Positions 38,845 to 47,972 of a stretch of 64,000 nucleotides of DNA are shown in pieces. The notes beneath the pieces were generated by a model. The model searched no databases. It was not told where the DNA came from and saw only the letters and a list, made by a program, of their open reading frames with translations. A program made the position numbers and the translations under genes. Within the stretch, counting starts at the first letter, position 1. Every line of letters begins with the position of its first letter. The stretch is taken from assembly GCF_009905605.1 (NCBI RefSeq), contig NZ_JAAAKZ010000007.1, forward strand, positions 1 through 64,000, written 5' to 3'. The DNA comes from Runella sp. CRIBMP (GTDB lineage: Bacteria > Bacteroidota > Bacteroidia > Cytophagales > Spirosomataceae).

Positions 38845-39972
38845 ATGATTCAACGTAGCTTGATGCCGCACCTTCAGCAACGACTGAAAAGAGGGAAAGT
38901 AGTTATCTTGACGGGTCCACGCCAAGTAGGTAAAACAACCCTGTTGCGAGCTATACAACAACAATATGAAGGGAAAACCATCTGGCTTAACTGCGATGAG
39001 CCGGATGTGCGCCAACAGCTTACCAATGCTACTTCTACGGAGATAAAGGCATTGCTTGGAAATGCCGATTTGGTACTGATTGATGAAGCCCAACGCGTAA
39101 AAAACATTGGTTTGACGCTTAAATTGTTGGTCGATAATCTCCCGGAGCGGCAAGTGATTGTTACAGGCTCTTCGGCTTTGGAATTAGCAAATGAGATTCA
39201 GGAGCCACTTACGGGACGTAAATTTGACTTTCATTTGTATCCACTTTCGGTTGAGGAACTGGTAAATTACAGCGGTGCTTTAGAAGAAAAACGTTTGTTA
39301 GAACGCCGCCTTATTTATGGCCAATATCCTGAAGTGGTGCTGAATCAGGGAGAGGAGGAGATATTGCTCCGAAACATCTGCGATAGCTACTTATACAAAG
39401 ATATTTTTACCTATCAAGATGTAAGAAAAGCCGAAGTGATTCAGGCATTGTTGGAAGCGTTGGCCTTGCAAGTGGGTTCAGAAGTTTCTTATCAGGAATT
39501 AGCTCAACTGCTCAAAATAGACCAAGCAACGGTGGTACGCTACATTGATTTGCTGGAAAAGGCGTTTGTTGTTTTTCGTTTGAGAGCGTTGAATCGTAAT
39601 GTACGTAATGAAATCGCGAAGAGTCGTAAAATTTATTTTTATGACAACGGGATTCGAAATGCGCTTATCAAAAATTATCAACCTCTAAATCTGCGGGCAG
39701 ATACGGGGGCCTTGTGGGAGAATTTTTTGGTAAGTGAGCGCCTCAAAAGCCTTCATTATGCTCAAAAACAAGTAAATAGTTTCTTTTGGAGAACCGCCCA
39801 ACAGCAGGAAATCGACTATGTTGAAGAAGAAAACGGACAATTTAAGGCGTATGAATTCAAGTGGAATCCCCTGCAAAAAGCTAAATTTTCGCGCACTTTT
39901 ACTGAAAACTACCCCGTACTGAGTACCGCCGTGATTAATTCCGTCAATTATTTGGAATTTGTGCTTCGCTGA
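38845..39972 (+). CDS. AAA-type ATPase of the DUF4143 family
   Basis: A 375-residue protein. Walker A is LTGPRQVGKTTL (about residues 22-33) and Walker B VLIDEAQR; the sensor region reads QVIVTGSSALEL. The C-terminal DUF4143 domain with EIDYVEEENGQFKAYEFKW resembles a PD-(D/E)XK-like core (E ... ExK). These ATPases are widespread in accessory genomes; their function is not established. The gene is preceded by a well-formed promoter with palindromic repeats. Confidence 0.85.
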   Translation: MIQRSLMPHLQQRLKRGKVVILTGPRQVGKTTLLRAIQQQYEGKTIWLNCDEPDVRQQLTNATSTEIKALLGNADLVLIDEAQRVKNIGLTLKLLVDNLPERQVIVTGSSALELANEIQEPLTGRKFDFHLYPLSVEELVNYSGALEEKRLLERRLIYGQYPEVVLNQGEEEILLRNICDSYLYKDIFTYQDVRKAEVIQALLEALALQVGSEVSYQELAQLLKIDQATVVRYIDLLEKAFVVFRLRALNRNVRNEIAKSRKIYFYDNGIRNALIKNYQPLNLRADTGALWENFLVSERLKSLHYAQKQVNSFFWRTAQQQEIDYVEEENGQFKAYEFKWNPLQKAKFSRTFTENYPVLSTAVINSVNYLEFVLR

Positions 39973-40006
39973 TTGTTTCTTTGTTTAAACTCAAACCAAA
40001 ATCCAC

Positions 40007-40999
40007 ATGACACGTTGGGGAATCATCGGGCCGGGGCGCATTGCCCATAAATTTGCCCAAGACTTAATGCAGGTGGCAGACGCCAAACTCACGGCGGTAG
40101 CCTCCCGCGACTTGGGCCGGGCGCAGCTGTTTGCGCGGGAGTACGGCGCTACGTATACGTACGGCAGCTACGAAGAAATAATCAATTGCCCAGAATTGGA
40201 TGCCGTCTATATTGCGTCGCCGCACATCGGCCATTTTGACCATACGTTGTTGTGCCTCAACGCTGGTATTCCTGTTTTGTGCGAAAAGCCCTTTGCCATG
40301 AATACTGCTCAGGTAAGTGAAATGATTCACGTGGCGCGGGGCAAGAATGTATTTTTGATGGAAGCATTGTGGACGCGTTTTCTGCCAACCACACTCAAAA
40401 CCCTCGAAATTATTGAATCAGGGGCCATTGGCAAAGTGTTGGGGGTGAAGGCGGACTTTGGATTTAAAGCGCCTTACGACGTCGACAAACGGACTTTTAA
40501 CAAAGATTTGGGAGGAGGCGCACTGCTGGACATTGGGATTTATCCGTTGTTTTTATCATACCTGATTTTGGGAAAACCAACCAAAATTACGGCACAGGCT
40601 ATTTTTGGTGAAACCAAAGTGGATGAATCGACAGGCATGACGTTGACCTATGCCGACGAACAGTTTGCCTTTTTGGATTGTACTTTCATGGCCAATACGC
40701 CATGTGAGGCGTTTATATACGGAGAAAAAGGGAGCATAGCCATTGATTCGCGCTGGCACGAAAGCAAGGCGGTGACGGTCACTTATGACAATGAAACCAC
40801 CGAAACCTTTGCTTTCGACCGCCCAACTTGGGGGTATCAGTACGAAATTGAAGAAGTAAATGCATGTTTGGAGGCAGGCAAGCTCGAAAGTGACAGATGG
40901 TCATTGACCGACAGCATGAACCTGATTTCGTTGTTGGATGCCGTGCGGCAAGAGATTGGGCTGGTTTATAAAGATTTTGATGCGACAGATGCAGTATAA
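40007..40999 (+). CDS. Gfo/Idh/MocA-family oxidoreductase
   Basis: A 330-residue NAD(P)-dependent dehydrogenase. N-terminal Rossmann motif GIIGPGRIAHKFAQDL, the catalytic-Lys motif CEKPFAMN, and the C-terminal alpha/beta substrate domain with GGGALLDIGIYPL. Close to the trans-1,2-dihydrobenzene-1,2-diol/xylose dehydrogenase-like branch by the WTRFLP motif, but the substrate cannot be read from sequence. It converges on the kdp-associated kinase. Confidence 0.87.
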   Translation: MTRWGIIGPGRIAHKFAQDLMQVADAKLTAVASRDLGRAQLFAREYGATYTYGSYEEIINCPELDAVYIASPHIGHFDHTLLCLNAGIPVLCEKPFAMNTAQVSEMIHVARGKNVFLMEALWTRFLPTTLKTLEIIESGAIGKVLGVKADFGFKAPYDVDKRTFNKDLGGGALLDIGIYPLFLSYLILGKPTKITAQAIFGETKVDESTGMTLTYADEQFAFLDCTFMANTPCEAFIYGEKGSIAIDSRWHESKAVTVTYDNETTETFAFDRPTWGYQYEIEEVNACLEAGKLESDRWSLTDSMNLISLLDAVRQEIGLVYKDFDATDAV

Positions 41000-41042
41000 A
41001 CATACCTGAATTGGGACCAGATTTCAAATCGGGCCAGCACCT

Positions 41043-42740
41043 TTAAGCCAACGGCAGTTGAAACCAAAAACGGCTGCCGTTGCCCAATTCACTTTCAACG
41101 CCGATACGTCCCTTTTGTGCTTCAATAAACTCTTTGGAAATGGCCAACCCTAGCCCCGTTCCTGATTTAGACTGGCCGTTGCTGGGAACCTGAAAATAGC
41201 GGTCGAAGATGCGCTCTTGGTATTTTGACTCAATTCCTTTCCCAAAATCTTGTACCGAAAAAAGCACGTGTTTTTGGTCATGGCTGACCTGAGCCTCTAC
41301 CGTGATGGTTGATTTTTCGGGACTATACCGAATGGCATTGGAAAGAAAATTCATTAAAACCCACATCGTTTTGTCTAAATCTGCCTGAATAGCGGGTAAA
41401 TCAACAGGAAGTTGACAATGCAATTCTAGCTGTTTTTGCTCTGCCGAAAATTGCAATGCCTCAGTCGCGGCCTTGACAACTTCCTGCGGATGGATGCTTC
41501 TGAAATTGAGTTGAATATTGCCCGTTTCTACCTGCGACAGGTCAAGGAGCTCACCCGTAATGTTGAGGAGCCGTTGACTGTCGTCTTGGATTTGATTAAG
41601 TAAGTGTTTTTGTTCTTTGTTCAATGACCCAATCCGCTCATTTTCAAGAAGTTTTAGGCTCATTTTAATGCCCGAAATCGGCGTTTTCAATTCGTGCGAA
41701 ATCGTGGCGATAAAATTGGTTTTGGCTTGGTCAAGTTCGTGAAAGGGCGTAATGTTTTTAAGGATAATCACTTTGCCGATGCGTTGTTCGCCATTTTTTA
41801 CTTCTAAAACCTCTTTGGTAAAATAGCCTTCTCGCTCGTTTGTCACTATTTTGAGGGGCTTTAGCGGGGTGCCGTCGTTTAATAATGTTCGTAATAAATC
41901 ATTTTTGAGGGCCACATCGGGGGCGTATTTGCCCGCCAGCTGAGACGCATCTAGGCCGAGCATTTCGGCTCCAGTTGAGTTGACAAAAAGCAAATAGTCG
42001 CTCTCATCCAAGCCCACAATGGCGTCGTTCATTTGGTTGATGATGGTCTCGGTACGGCGTTTTTCGAAAAGCACCCTGGCCAGACTGCTGTGTTCGTATT
42101 CGTCCAGTTTTTCGGCCATTAGGTTAAAAGCGCGCGCCATTTCTCCGAGTTCGTCCTTGCGCTCCACACCCAGCCGCGACTCGTAGTTTTTACGACTGAT
42201 TTCCTGCAAGCCTTCGGTCAATTGTTGGATGGGCTCGGCGATGGTGTTAGGAAAGTTGATGATAAACGAAAACGCCACTAAAGCGCATACCGTGGCAATA
42301 AGCACCATGTAAGAATAGACCTCATCGGCCGTTTTTTTTACCTGCGCATTTTTGCGCACAATGGCTTGCATATTGACATCTGTAAGTTTGGTTAACTGTT
42401 GAGCAATGAGGCGAATACGGCTACTGTCGGGGCTTTTGCGGAGAGCATTAAAGTGACTTCGAAGCTGCTGGGTGGCTTCAGCCTCGCCTATTTCGGTAAT
42501 GTTTTGCTCTTGATGAAGAAGGCTTTTTTCAAAAAGGGTAATGTCTTCGTTTTTCCAGGCGTTTTCGTCAATCACATTACGCATGTTGCGTACGTATTCG
42601 AGCGAGATGTAATTGTCTTTCAATATCTCCTGCGCTTCAGAGGAGAGTTTTTTGAGGTACCACGCCCCTAGGCTGCCGAGCAATACAATGACGGCAAACA
42701 AAAAGGTAAGCGCAAGTCGAAGTTTGGTTTTTAGTTTCAT
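41043..42740 (-). CDS. Kdp-associated membrane sensor histidine kinase (HAMP-PAS-HisKA-HATPase)
   Basis: A 565-residue protein. TM1 at about 9-29, a helical periplasmic domain, TM2 at about 143-163, HAMP (164-215), PAS (about 230-330; NQMNDAIVGLDESDYL), HisKA with His349 in ATISHELKTPISG, and HATPase with NFLSNAIRYSPE, DFGKGI and GTGLGLAISKEF. It is the last gene of the kdp operon. It starts 46 nt after the stand-alone KdpD-type protein, and together the two carry the modules of a normal KdpD. Its likely partner is the sigma-54 response regulator at 50030-51361, because no KdpE is present. Confidence 0.9.
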   Translation of the reverse strand: MKLKTKLRLALTFLFAVIVLLGSLGAWYLKKLSSEAQEILKDNYISLEYVRNMRNVIDENAWKNEDITLFEKSLLHQEQNITEIGEAEATQQLRSHFNALRKSPDSSRIRLIAQQLTKLTDVNMQAIVRKNAQVKKTADEVYSYMVLIATVCALVAFSFIINFPNTIAEPIQQLTEGLQEISRKNYESRLGVERKDELGEMARAFNLMAEKLDEYEHSSLARVLFEKRRTETIINQMNDAIVGLDESDYLLFVNSTGAEMLGLDASQLAGKYAPDVALKNDLLRTLLNDGTPLKPLKIVTNEREGYFTKEVLEVKNGEQRIGKVIILKNITPFHELDQAKTNFIATISHELKTPISGIKMSLKLLENERIGSLNKEQKHLLNQIQDDSQRLLNITGELLDLSQVETGNIQLNFRSIHPQEVVKAATEALQFSAEQKQLELHCQLPVDLPAIQADLDKTMWVLMNFLSNAIRYSPEKSTITVEAQVSHDQKHVLFSVQDFGKGIESKYQERIFDRYFQVPSNGQSKSGTGLGLAISKEFIEAQKGRIGVESELGNGSRFWFQLPLA

Positions 42741-42786
42741 AACCCCACCTTAGCCCTCCATTGTAAGGGAGCTTTTTTATAGTTCG

Positions 42787-43914
42787 TTAACTTATCACTA
42801 CTAAATCAATGTCAGTATCGGAAACTTTGTTCAATAGTTTGAAAAATAGCGAGTTGCCTGTAATATTTCTCCAAAAATTGCGATGAGGTTTGCCTATGCA
42901 GACGGTTGTAATGTTATGTTTTTGAGCGGTGTCAAAAATGGTTTGGGCCACTTCATTGCTTTTGACCCGAATCACTTCAGCCCCAATTTCAGTCGCTAAT
43001 TTAAAATTATTGATAAGATGGCGTTGGGCGGCAAGACCGATTTTGTCGGCCTCTTCTGCCGAGGTCTGAACGTACAATACGTACCATTTTCCTTGGTAAT
43101 AACTCGCTAAACGCGCGGTTTTACGCAGTATTTTTTTTGCTATTTCGTGGTTAGAACTGATGCAGGCCAAAAATCGTTCGGAGCGTAAGTTCGCATTTCT
43201 GGGTACTTCCAATTCCACCTTTCGTTCCACCTGTGAGGCTACTTCTTTCAGGGCCAATTCTCGTAGTTGCAGAATTTTGTCGGCTTTAAAAAAATGATTG
43301 AGCGCGGTCTCGATTTTAGTAGGGTCATAAATTTTGCCTTCTTTAAGGCGGGCGATAAGCTCATCGGCGGTGAGGTCAATGTTGACCACTTCGTCGGCTT
43401 GCTGCAAGATACTATCGGGGACCGTTTCTTTAACTTCAATTCCTGTGATTCTAAAAACGTCATTATTAAGGCTTTCGAGATGCTGAATATTGACGGCTGA
43501 AATAACGTTAATTCCTGCATTCAGAATGTCTAATACATCCTGCCAACGCTTTTCGTTTTTAGAGCCGTGGATGTTGGTATGGGCAAGTTCATCCACAATC
43601 ACTACTTCGGGATGAAGGTTAAGAATAGTTTGCAAATCCATTTCCTCCATTTCTTTCCCTTTATAAAATACGCTACGATGGGGGATGAGCGGCAAACCGT
43701 CGAGCAAGGCGTGTGTATCCGCGCGGCGGTGGGTTTCAATAAAACCGATTTTTATATCTACGCCATTGCGTAAAAGGGTATGGGCTTCTTGCAGCATTCG
43801 GTACGTTTTACCCACCCCTGCACTCATGCCGATATAAACCTTCAACTTACCCCGTCGCGATTTTTTGATGAGGTCAAGGAAATATTGGGCGTTTTGTTTG
43901 GTAGAATTGGGCAT
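42787..43914 (-). CDS. Stand-alone KdpD sensor domain plus Usp domain, no kinase
   Basis: I start at 43914 (MPNSTKQNAQYFLDLIKK), 4 nt after the porin stop; a longer frame to 44037 would run into the porin gene. At 375 residues it contains the KdpD N-terminal domain with Walker A GMSAGVGKT (29-37), ETHRRADT, VDELAHTN and SAVNIQHLESLND-like motif, then a universal-stress-protein domain (about 240-370). The membrane and kinase halves of KdpD are missing and are replaced by the separate kinase downstream. It probably senses potassium or ionic state and modulates that kinase. Confidence 0.9.
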   Translation of the reverse strand: MPNSTKQNAQYFLDLIKKSRRGKLKVYIGMSAGVGKTYRMLQEAHTLLRNGVDIKIGFIETHRRADTHALLDGLPLIPHRSVFYKGKEMEEMDLQTILNLHPEVVIVDELAHTNIHGSKNEKRWQDVLDILNAGINVISAVNIQHLESLNNDVFRITGIEVKETVPDSILQQADEVVNIDLTADELIARLKEGKIYDPTKIETALNHFFKADKILQLRELALKEVASQVERKVELEVPRNANLRSERFLACISSNHEIAKKILRKTARLASYYQGKWYVLYVQTSAEEADKIGLAAQRHLINNFKLATEIGAEVIRVKSNEVAQTIFDTAQKHNITTVCIGKPHRNFWRNITGNSLFFKLLNKVSDTDIDLVVIS

Positions 43915-43918
43915 GGTT

Positions 43919-44986
43919 TTAAAATGACACGGCCAATGAGGTGGTGACAATAAAATCGGTTGCGGTTTTTCGGCCTGCTTTTTCAAATAAATCATCTTTA
44001 CTCCCCAAACTACGGGCTTCAATCCTGCACAATGCATTCGAGATAGGGGTATAGTCTAGGTTGAATGAATAGCCATTTACGCGAAAACCGTTTGGTGAGT
44101 TAGTGGTGACAACCAATCCTTTGGGGTCGCTATAATTTTCTACACGTCCCGCAACGCCTACTCTTGAACTGAGTTGGTATTTTAAAATAGCCACCCAGCT
44201 TGTCCAAGCGTCGTAACTGGGGCGTTGTTGGTCTATCCCGTAGTCAAAATCGGCAATTAACTCCCATTTTTTGTTTAATTGAACTATGGCGTAGAGGTTA
44301 TGAAAAAAACGATTTCGGTTGGTGTTGTCGGGGCGACTTCCCAAAAATGTGCTGGAATTGAGCGTAACCTTAGCGTTTGGCTTAAACGTAATTTGAGTGC
44401 CTACGGCCAAACGGGTATTTTCATCCGTCCGTCGAATTTGTTGCCAACCATTGAGCACCAATCCCGATAAAAACCATTTTCCGTTGTCGGTGGTATAGCC
44501 AATTTTGGCTCCCGTCTCATAATAAGGCGTATTGTCGGCCATGAGGCTGCGGGTGAGCGTTCGACAATCTTTTGAGATGGCGCTTTCAAAACCGATGTGT
44601 GAAGAAAACACGCCTGCGTCGAGCCAGAGATTTTTGGTTTTTGCGAGTTTAAGGCCCACATTGGCTTCAAAAATATGGCGCAACGTAGCAGGTTCGGCGG
44701 CCAAATTAGCGTTAGTGTACGTGCCAGCCATCAGGGCAATATTTCCGCGAATTCGTTCGTCAACGTAAGCGGCTTTGATAAAACCCAAATTGAGGTTGAA
44801 TTCATTGTGTCGATTGTGGCTGTATACAAACGATGGGCGGTCATTGTTGAGGGGCTGGTTGAAATCATAGCTGTAATAGGCTTCTACGTAGCCAGATAGG
44901 ACAAGTTTGGCTGTAGAATCAATGGTTTGGGCAAATAAGGGTGTACACAGCACGTAGGCAAGTGCGACAGTTACAAACTTTTTCAT
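43919..44986 (-). CDS. Outer-membrane porin of the kdp operon
   Basis: A 355-residue protein with a signal peptide (MKKFVTVALAYVLCTPLFAQ) and a beta-barrel body: GYVEAYYSYDFNQPLNND, repeated aromatic/Gly strands and a C-terminal strand ending in SLAVSF, consistent with barrel insertion. Members of this putative beta-barrel porin group are often placed after kdpC in Bacteroidota. It starts 33 nt after kdpC and ends 4 nt before the KdpD-domain gene, so it is part of the operon and may let K+ cross the outer membrane (inference). Confidence 0.82.
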   Translation of the reverse strand: MKKFVTVALAYVLCTPLFAQTIDSTAKLVLSGYVEAYYSYDFNQPLNNDRPSFVYSHNRHNEFNLNLGFIKAAYVDERIRGNIALMAGTYTNANLAAEPATLRHIFEANVGLKLAKTKNLWLDAGVFSSHIGFESAISKDCRTLTRSLMADNTPYYETGAKIGYTTDNGKWFLSGLVLNGWQQIRRTDENTRLAVGTQITFKPNAKVTLNSSTFLGSRPDNTNRNRFFHNLYAIVQLNKKWELIADFDYGIDQQRPSYDAWTSWVAILKYQLSSRVGVAGRVENYSDPKGLVVTTNSPNGFRVNGYSFNLDYTPISNALCRIEARSLGSKDDLFEKAGRKTATDFIVTTSLAVSF

Positions 44987-45019
44987 GGTAATTTCTGATT
45001 TTTGGCAACCGCTGTGGGG

Positions 45020-45580
45020 TTACAAGTTATCCAAAGCCAAATTCAATGCCAAAATATTTACTTTTGAAGGTCCAAACAAGCCCAAAAGAGGGCCTTGGGT
45101 ATGTGTTTTAACCAGTGCTCTGACTTTATTTTCGGGAAGGTTTCTATTTTTTGCAATTCGAGCAACCTGTACCTCGGCCCCTTGTGGCGATACGTCGGGG
45201 TCAAGTCCGCTACCCGAAGCCGTCAGGAGTTCGGCGGGAATAGCTGATTTGGGGATGGTTGGATTATGCACCAAAAACGTGTCAATCCTAGCTTGTACCT
45301 GTGCCAAATAATCAGGATTGGAAGGGCCTTTGTTGGAGCCTCCCGAACCAGCAGCATTGTATTCCACCGCTGACGGGCGCGACCAAAAGTACTTATCTTC
45401 CGTGAATTTTTGGCCTACATTGGCAAAACCTACGACTTTGCCATTGACCGAAACAGTTTCGCCCTGGCCTTTTTCGGGCGCAAATTGAGCAAATCCCCAT
45501 ACAAGTAAGGGATAAATAACCACCAGTAATACAAACAGAGTAGCGGTCATTAAGAAGGCGGGTACGATGTGTGTTTTCAT
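45020..45580 (-). CDS. kdpC: Potassium-transporting ATPase subunit KdpC
   Basis: A 186-residue protein with one N-terminal transmembrane helix (about 8-30) and a soluble domain with the family motifs FWSRPSAVEYNAAGSGGSN, SGLDPDVSPQGAEVQVARIA and HTQGPLLGLFG. KdpC stabilises the KdpFABC complex and influences nucleotide affinity. It follows kdpB after 113 nt. Confidence 0.95.
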   Translation of the reverse strand: MKTHIVPAFLMTATLFVLLVVIYPLLVWGFAQFAPEKGQGETVSVNGKVVGFANVGQKFTEDKYFWSRPSAVEYNAAGSGGSNKGPSNPDYLAQVQARIDTFLVHNPTIPKSAIPAELLTASGSGLDPDVSPQGAEVQVARIAKNRNLPENKVRALVKTHTQGPLLGLFGPSKVNILALNLALDNL

Positions 45581-45623
45581 TTGAATACTTTTAAATTAGA
45601 TTATACTTGAAAGATGAATGGCA

Positions 45624-45691
45624 TTGGGTTTTAAGAAACCCAAGTGTTGGTTATGATTAACCAACAACACTAACTACCAACAGCACTAACC
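45624..45691 (-). repeat. Two adjacent hairpins and a 2 x 16-bp direct repeat between kdpB and kdpC
   Basis: TTGGGTTT/AAACCCAA (45624-45643) and GTTGGTTA/TAACCAAC (45646-45665) are perfect 8-bp stems with 4-nt loops, two bases apart. Next to them ACCAACARCACTAACY occurs twice in tandem (45660-45675 and 45676-45691, 14/16 identical). There is no T-run, so termination is unlikely; mRNA processing or differential stability is possible. Confidence 0.65.
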
Positions 45692-45693
45692 GA

Positions 45694-47748
45694 TTACAGC
45701 CAACTTGCTACAATCAGATCAATGAGTTTGATGCCGATAAACGGCACTATTAATCCACCGAGGCCATAAATCAGCAAATTGCGGCGTAACAGCGCGCTTG
45801 CTCCGATGGGCTTATACGCCACGCCCTTCAAGGCCAACGGAATCAACAAAGGAATGATGATTGCGTTGAAAATCACCGCCGACAAAATGGCACTTTCTGG
45901 ACTGGCTAAATGCATGATATTGAGCGCCTGTAAGGCTGGAATAGATGTCATAAACAAAGCGGGCACAATCGCAAAGTACTTGGCTACGTCGTTGGCAATA
46001 GAGAAGGTCGTGAGCGTACCGCGTGTCATCAACAGTTGTTTGCCTATTTCCACGATTTCAATGAGTTTGGTGGGGTCGTTGTCTAAATCGACCATGTTGC
46101 CCGCTTCTTTGGCCGCTTGTGTTCCGCTGTTCATGGCTACGCCCACGTCGGCTTGGGCCAGCGCTGGTGCGTCGTTGGTGCCGTCGCCCATCATGGCTAC
46201 CAGTTTGCCGTTGGCCTGCTCGGCTTTGATGTAGTTCATTTTATCTTCGGGCTTGGCTTCGGCAATAAAATCATCCACACCCGCTACATTGGCGATGTAT
46301 TTAGCCGTTAGTGGGTTATCTCCCGTGACCATGACCGTTTTGACGCCCATTTTGCGTAGACGTTCAAAACGCTCCTTAATGCCAGGTTTGATGACATCCT
46401 GCAATTCGATGACCCCTAACACTTTTTCGTTTTCTGAAACTACTAATGGAGTACCGCCATTCGTGGCAATTTCGCGCACTTTGTCGGCAGTATCGTTCGG
46501 AAATATGTTTCCTGCTCTTTCAACCATGACTCGAATCGAATCTTGCGCGCCTTTGCGGATGCGGACATTGGGTGGCAAATTAATTCCAGAAGAGCGAGTT
46601 TCGGCAGTAAACTTGATTATTTCGTTATCTTGGAGCATTGTAGGCAGTTTTTCCCCTTTTTGTAGCCCTAACTCTACGATGGATTTCCCCTCGGGGGTTT
46701 CGTCGGCCAAAGAAGAAAACAAAGCAGATGTTGTAAAGCATTCTTCACTGATACCCGCCGTGGGCCAAAAGTTTGTTGCTTTGCGATTTCCGATGGTGAT
46801 GGTTCCTGTTTTGTCCAATAGGAGTGTATCAATATCGCCTGCGGTTTCTACCGCTTTCCCTGATTTGGTAATCACGTTGGCCTGCAGGGCGCGGTCCATC
46901 CCAGCAATCCCGATAGCCGAAAGCAAACCTCCGATAGTCGTTGGAATCAAACAGACAAAGAGTGCAATAAAAGCTGAAATAGGAATGTAGGTGTGGGAAT
47001 AATCGGCAAAGGGTTTGAGCGTGACGCAGACGATGACGAAGATGAGCGTAAATCCTGCCAATAAGATGGTTAATGCGATTTCATTAGGTGTTTTCTGACG
47101 AGATGCACCTTCTACCAAAGCAATCATTTTGTCCAGAAAACTCTCTCCAGGTTGCGTTGTTACTTTTACTTTGATGTGGTCAGAAAGCACTTTGGTGCCA
47201 CCCGTTACCGACGATTTGTCGCCGCCCGCTTCACGAATCACAGGCGCGGATTCTCCCGTAATAGCCGACTCATCGATGGTGGCCAATCCTTCGATGATTT
47301 CGCCGTCGGTCGGAATAATATCGCCTGCTTCGCACACAAATATGTCGCCTTTTTCAAGTTGGGAGGAAGGAATGGTTTGAAGTTCGTTCACTTTTAGTCG
47401 ACCGAGGGTTCGGATGACCTTGGCCGGGGTTTCTTCGCGGGTTTTTCGGAGGCTGTTGGCTTGGGCTTTGCCGCGTGCTTCGGCCAGTGCTTCGGCAAAA
47501 TTTGCAAAAAGCAAGGTGAGCAAAAGAACGGAGAATATAATAACGTTATAGACTAAACTTCCTTGGGTAGCAGCACCGCCAACTGCAATTTGCAGGCACG
47601 CCAAAAGCATCACAAGCGTTCCGATTTCGACCGCAAACATGACGGGATTGCGGAACATGATAGTTGGATTGAGTTTGACAAACGACTCTATCAGAGCGGT
47701 TTTTACCATACCTCCCTGAAAGAGAGAGGGGGCTTGAGAACGTTTCAT
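45694..47748 (-). CDS. kdpB: Potassium-transporting P-type ATPase catalytic subunit KdpB
   Basis: A 684-residue P-type ATPase. Seen: TGES (164-167) in the actuator domain, the phosphorylated Asp312 in [11 protein letters not shown], the nucleotide-binding KGAQDSIRV, and the hinge [12 protein letters not shown] ... [20 protein letters not shown]. It powers high-affinity K+ uptake through KdpA. Length matches the family (about 680). It starts 210 nt after the kdpA stop, an unusually large gap for this operon. Confidence 0.97.
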   Translation of the reverse strand: MKRSQAPSLFQGGMVKTALIESFVKLNPTIMFRNPVMFAVEIGTLVMLLACLQIAVGGAATQGSLVYNVIIFSVLLLTLLFANFAEALAEARGKAQANSLRKTREETPAKVIRTLGRLKVNELQTIPSSQLEKGDIFVCEAGDIIPTDGEIIEGLATIDESAITGESAPVIREAGGDKSSVTGGTKVLSDHIKVKVTTQPGESFLDKMIALVEGASRQKTPNEIALTILLAGFTLIFVIVCVTLKPFADYSHTYIPISAFIALFVCLIPTTIGGLLSAIGIAGMDRALQANVITKSGKAVETAGDIDTLLLDKTGTITIGNRKATNFWPTAGISEECFTTSALFSSLADETPEGKSIVELGLQKGEKLPTMLQDNEIIKFTAETRSSGINLPPNVRIRKGAQDSIRVMVERAGNIFPNDTADKVREIATNGGTPLVVSENEKVLGVIELQDVIKPGIKERFERLRKMGVKTVMVTGDNPLTAKYIANVAGVDDFIAEAKPEDKMNYIKAEQANGKLVAMMGDGTNDAPALAQADVGVAMNSGTQAAKEAGNMVDLDNDPTKLIEIVEIGKQLLMTRGTLTTFSIANDVAKYFAIVPALFMTSIPALQALNIMHLASPESAILSAVIFNAIIIPLLIPLALKGVAYKPIGASALLRRNLLIYGLGGLIVPFIGIKLIDLIVASWL

Positions 47749-47783
47749 ATTTTTTGTGATTTTGAAGAAAAAATTAGTAAGCT

Positions 47784-47972
47784 ATGTCTGCTGTTTTAAC
47801 CGTCGAAAAAGCGGTTCACGATATTAGATGGAATAACACAGCGCATCATCCATACATTGACACTTTCCCCTTCCATTGCCACGCCGGTTCTGAAACCAAC
47901 GTGCTGCCCTCCGAGCCAATGACCATTGAAAAGGTCTTGACTTATATTGCTTCCCAACTCAGCGAAGGGTAA
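47784..47972 (+). pseudogene. Remnant of a TumE/DUF6516-type toxin gene, antisense between kdpA and kdpB
   Basis: An open frame of 62 codons occupies the 210-nt gap and overlaps the 3' end of kdpA by 14 nt. Its translation contains WNNTAHHPYIDTFPFHCH and then PSEPMTIEKVLTYIASQL. From memory this matches the C-terminal half of TumE-family toxins, which carry a pattern like W/Y-D-N-x-P-H-H-P-x-(4)-F-P-H-H-x-H. The upstream half of such a protein is absent and the frame is closed by TAA at 47778. It is probably a truncated insert. An accidental ORF remains possible. Confidence 0.45.

Noticed and set aside
41013-41036. Palindrome around GATTTCAAATC as a terminator between the oxidoreductase and kinase genes
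   Set aside because: The outer arms contain mismatches and there is no T-run on either strand; it may be another REP-like fragment but I cannot support a role.
46253-46990. A 245-codon plus-strand ORF opposite kdpB
   Set aside because: It is antisense to a perfectly conserved P-type ATPase and its low-complexity translation reflects kdpB codon bias.
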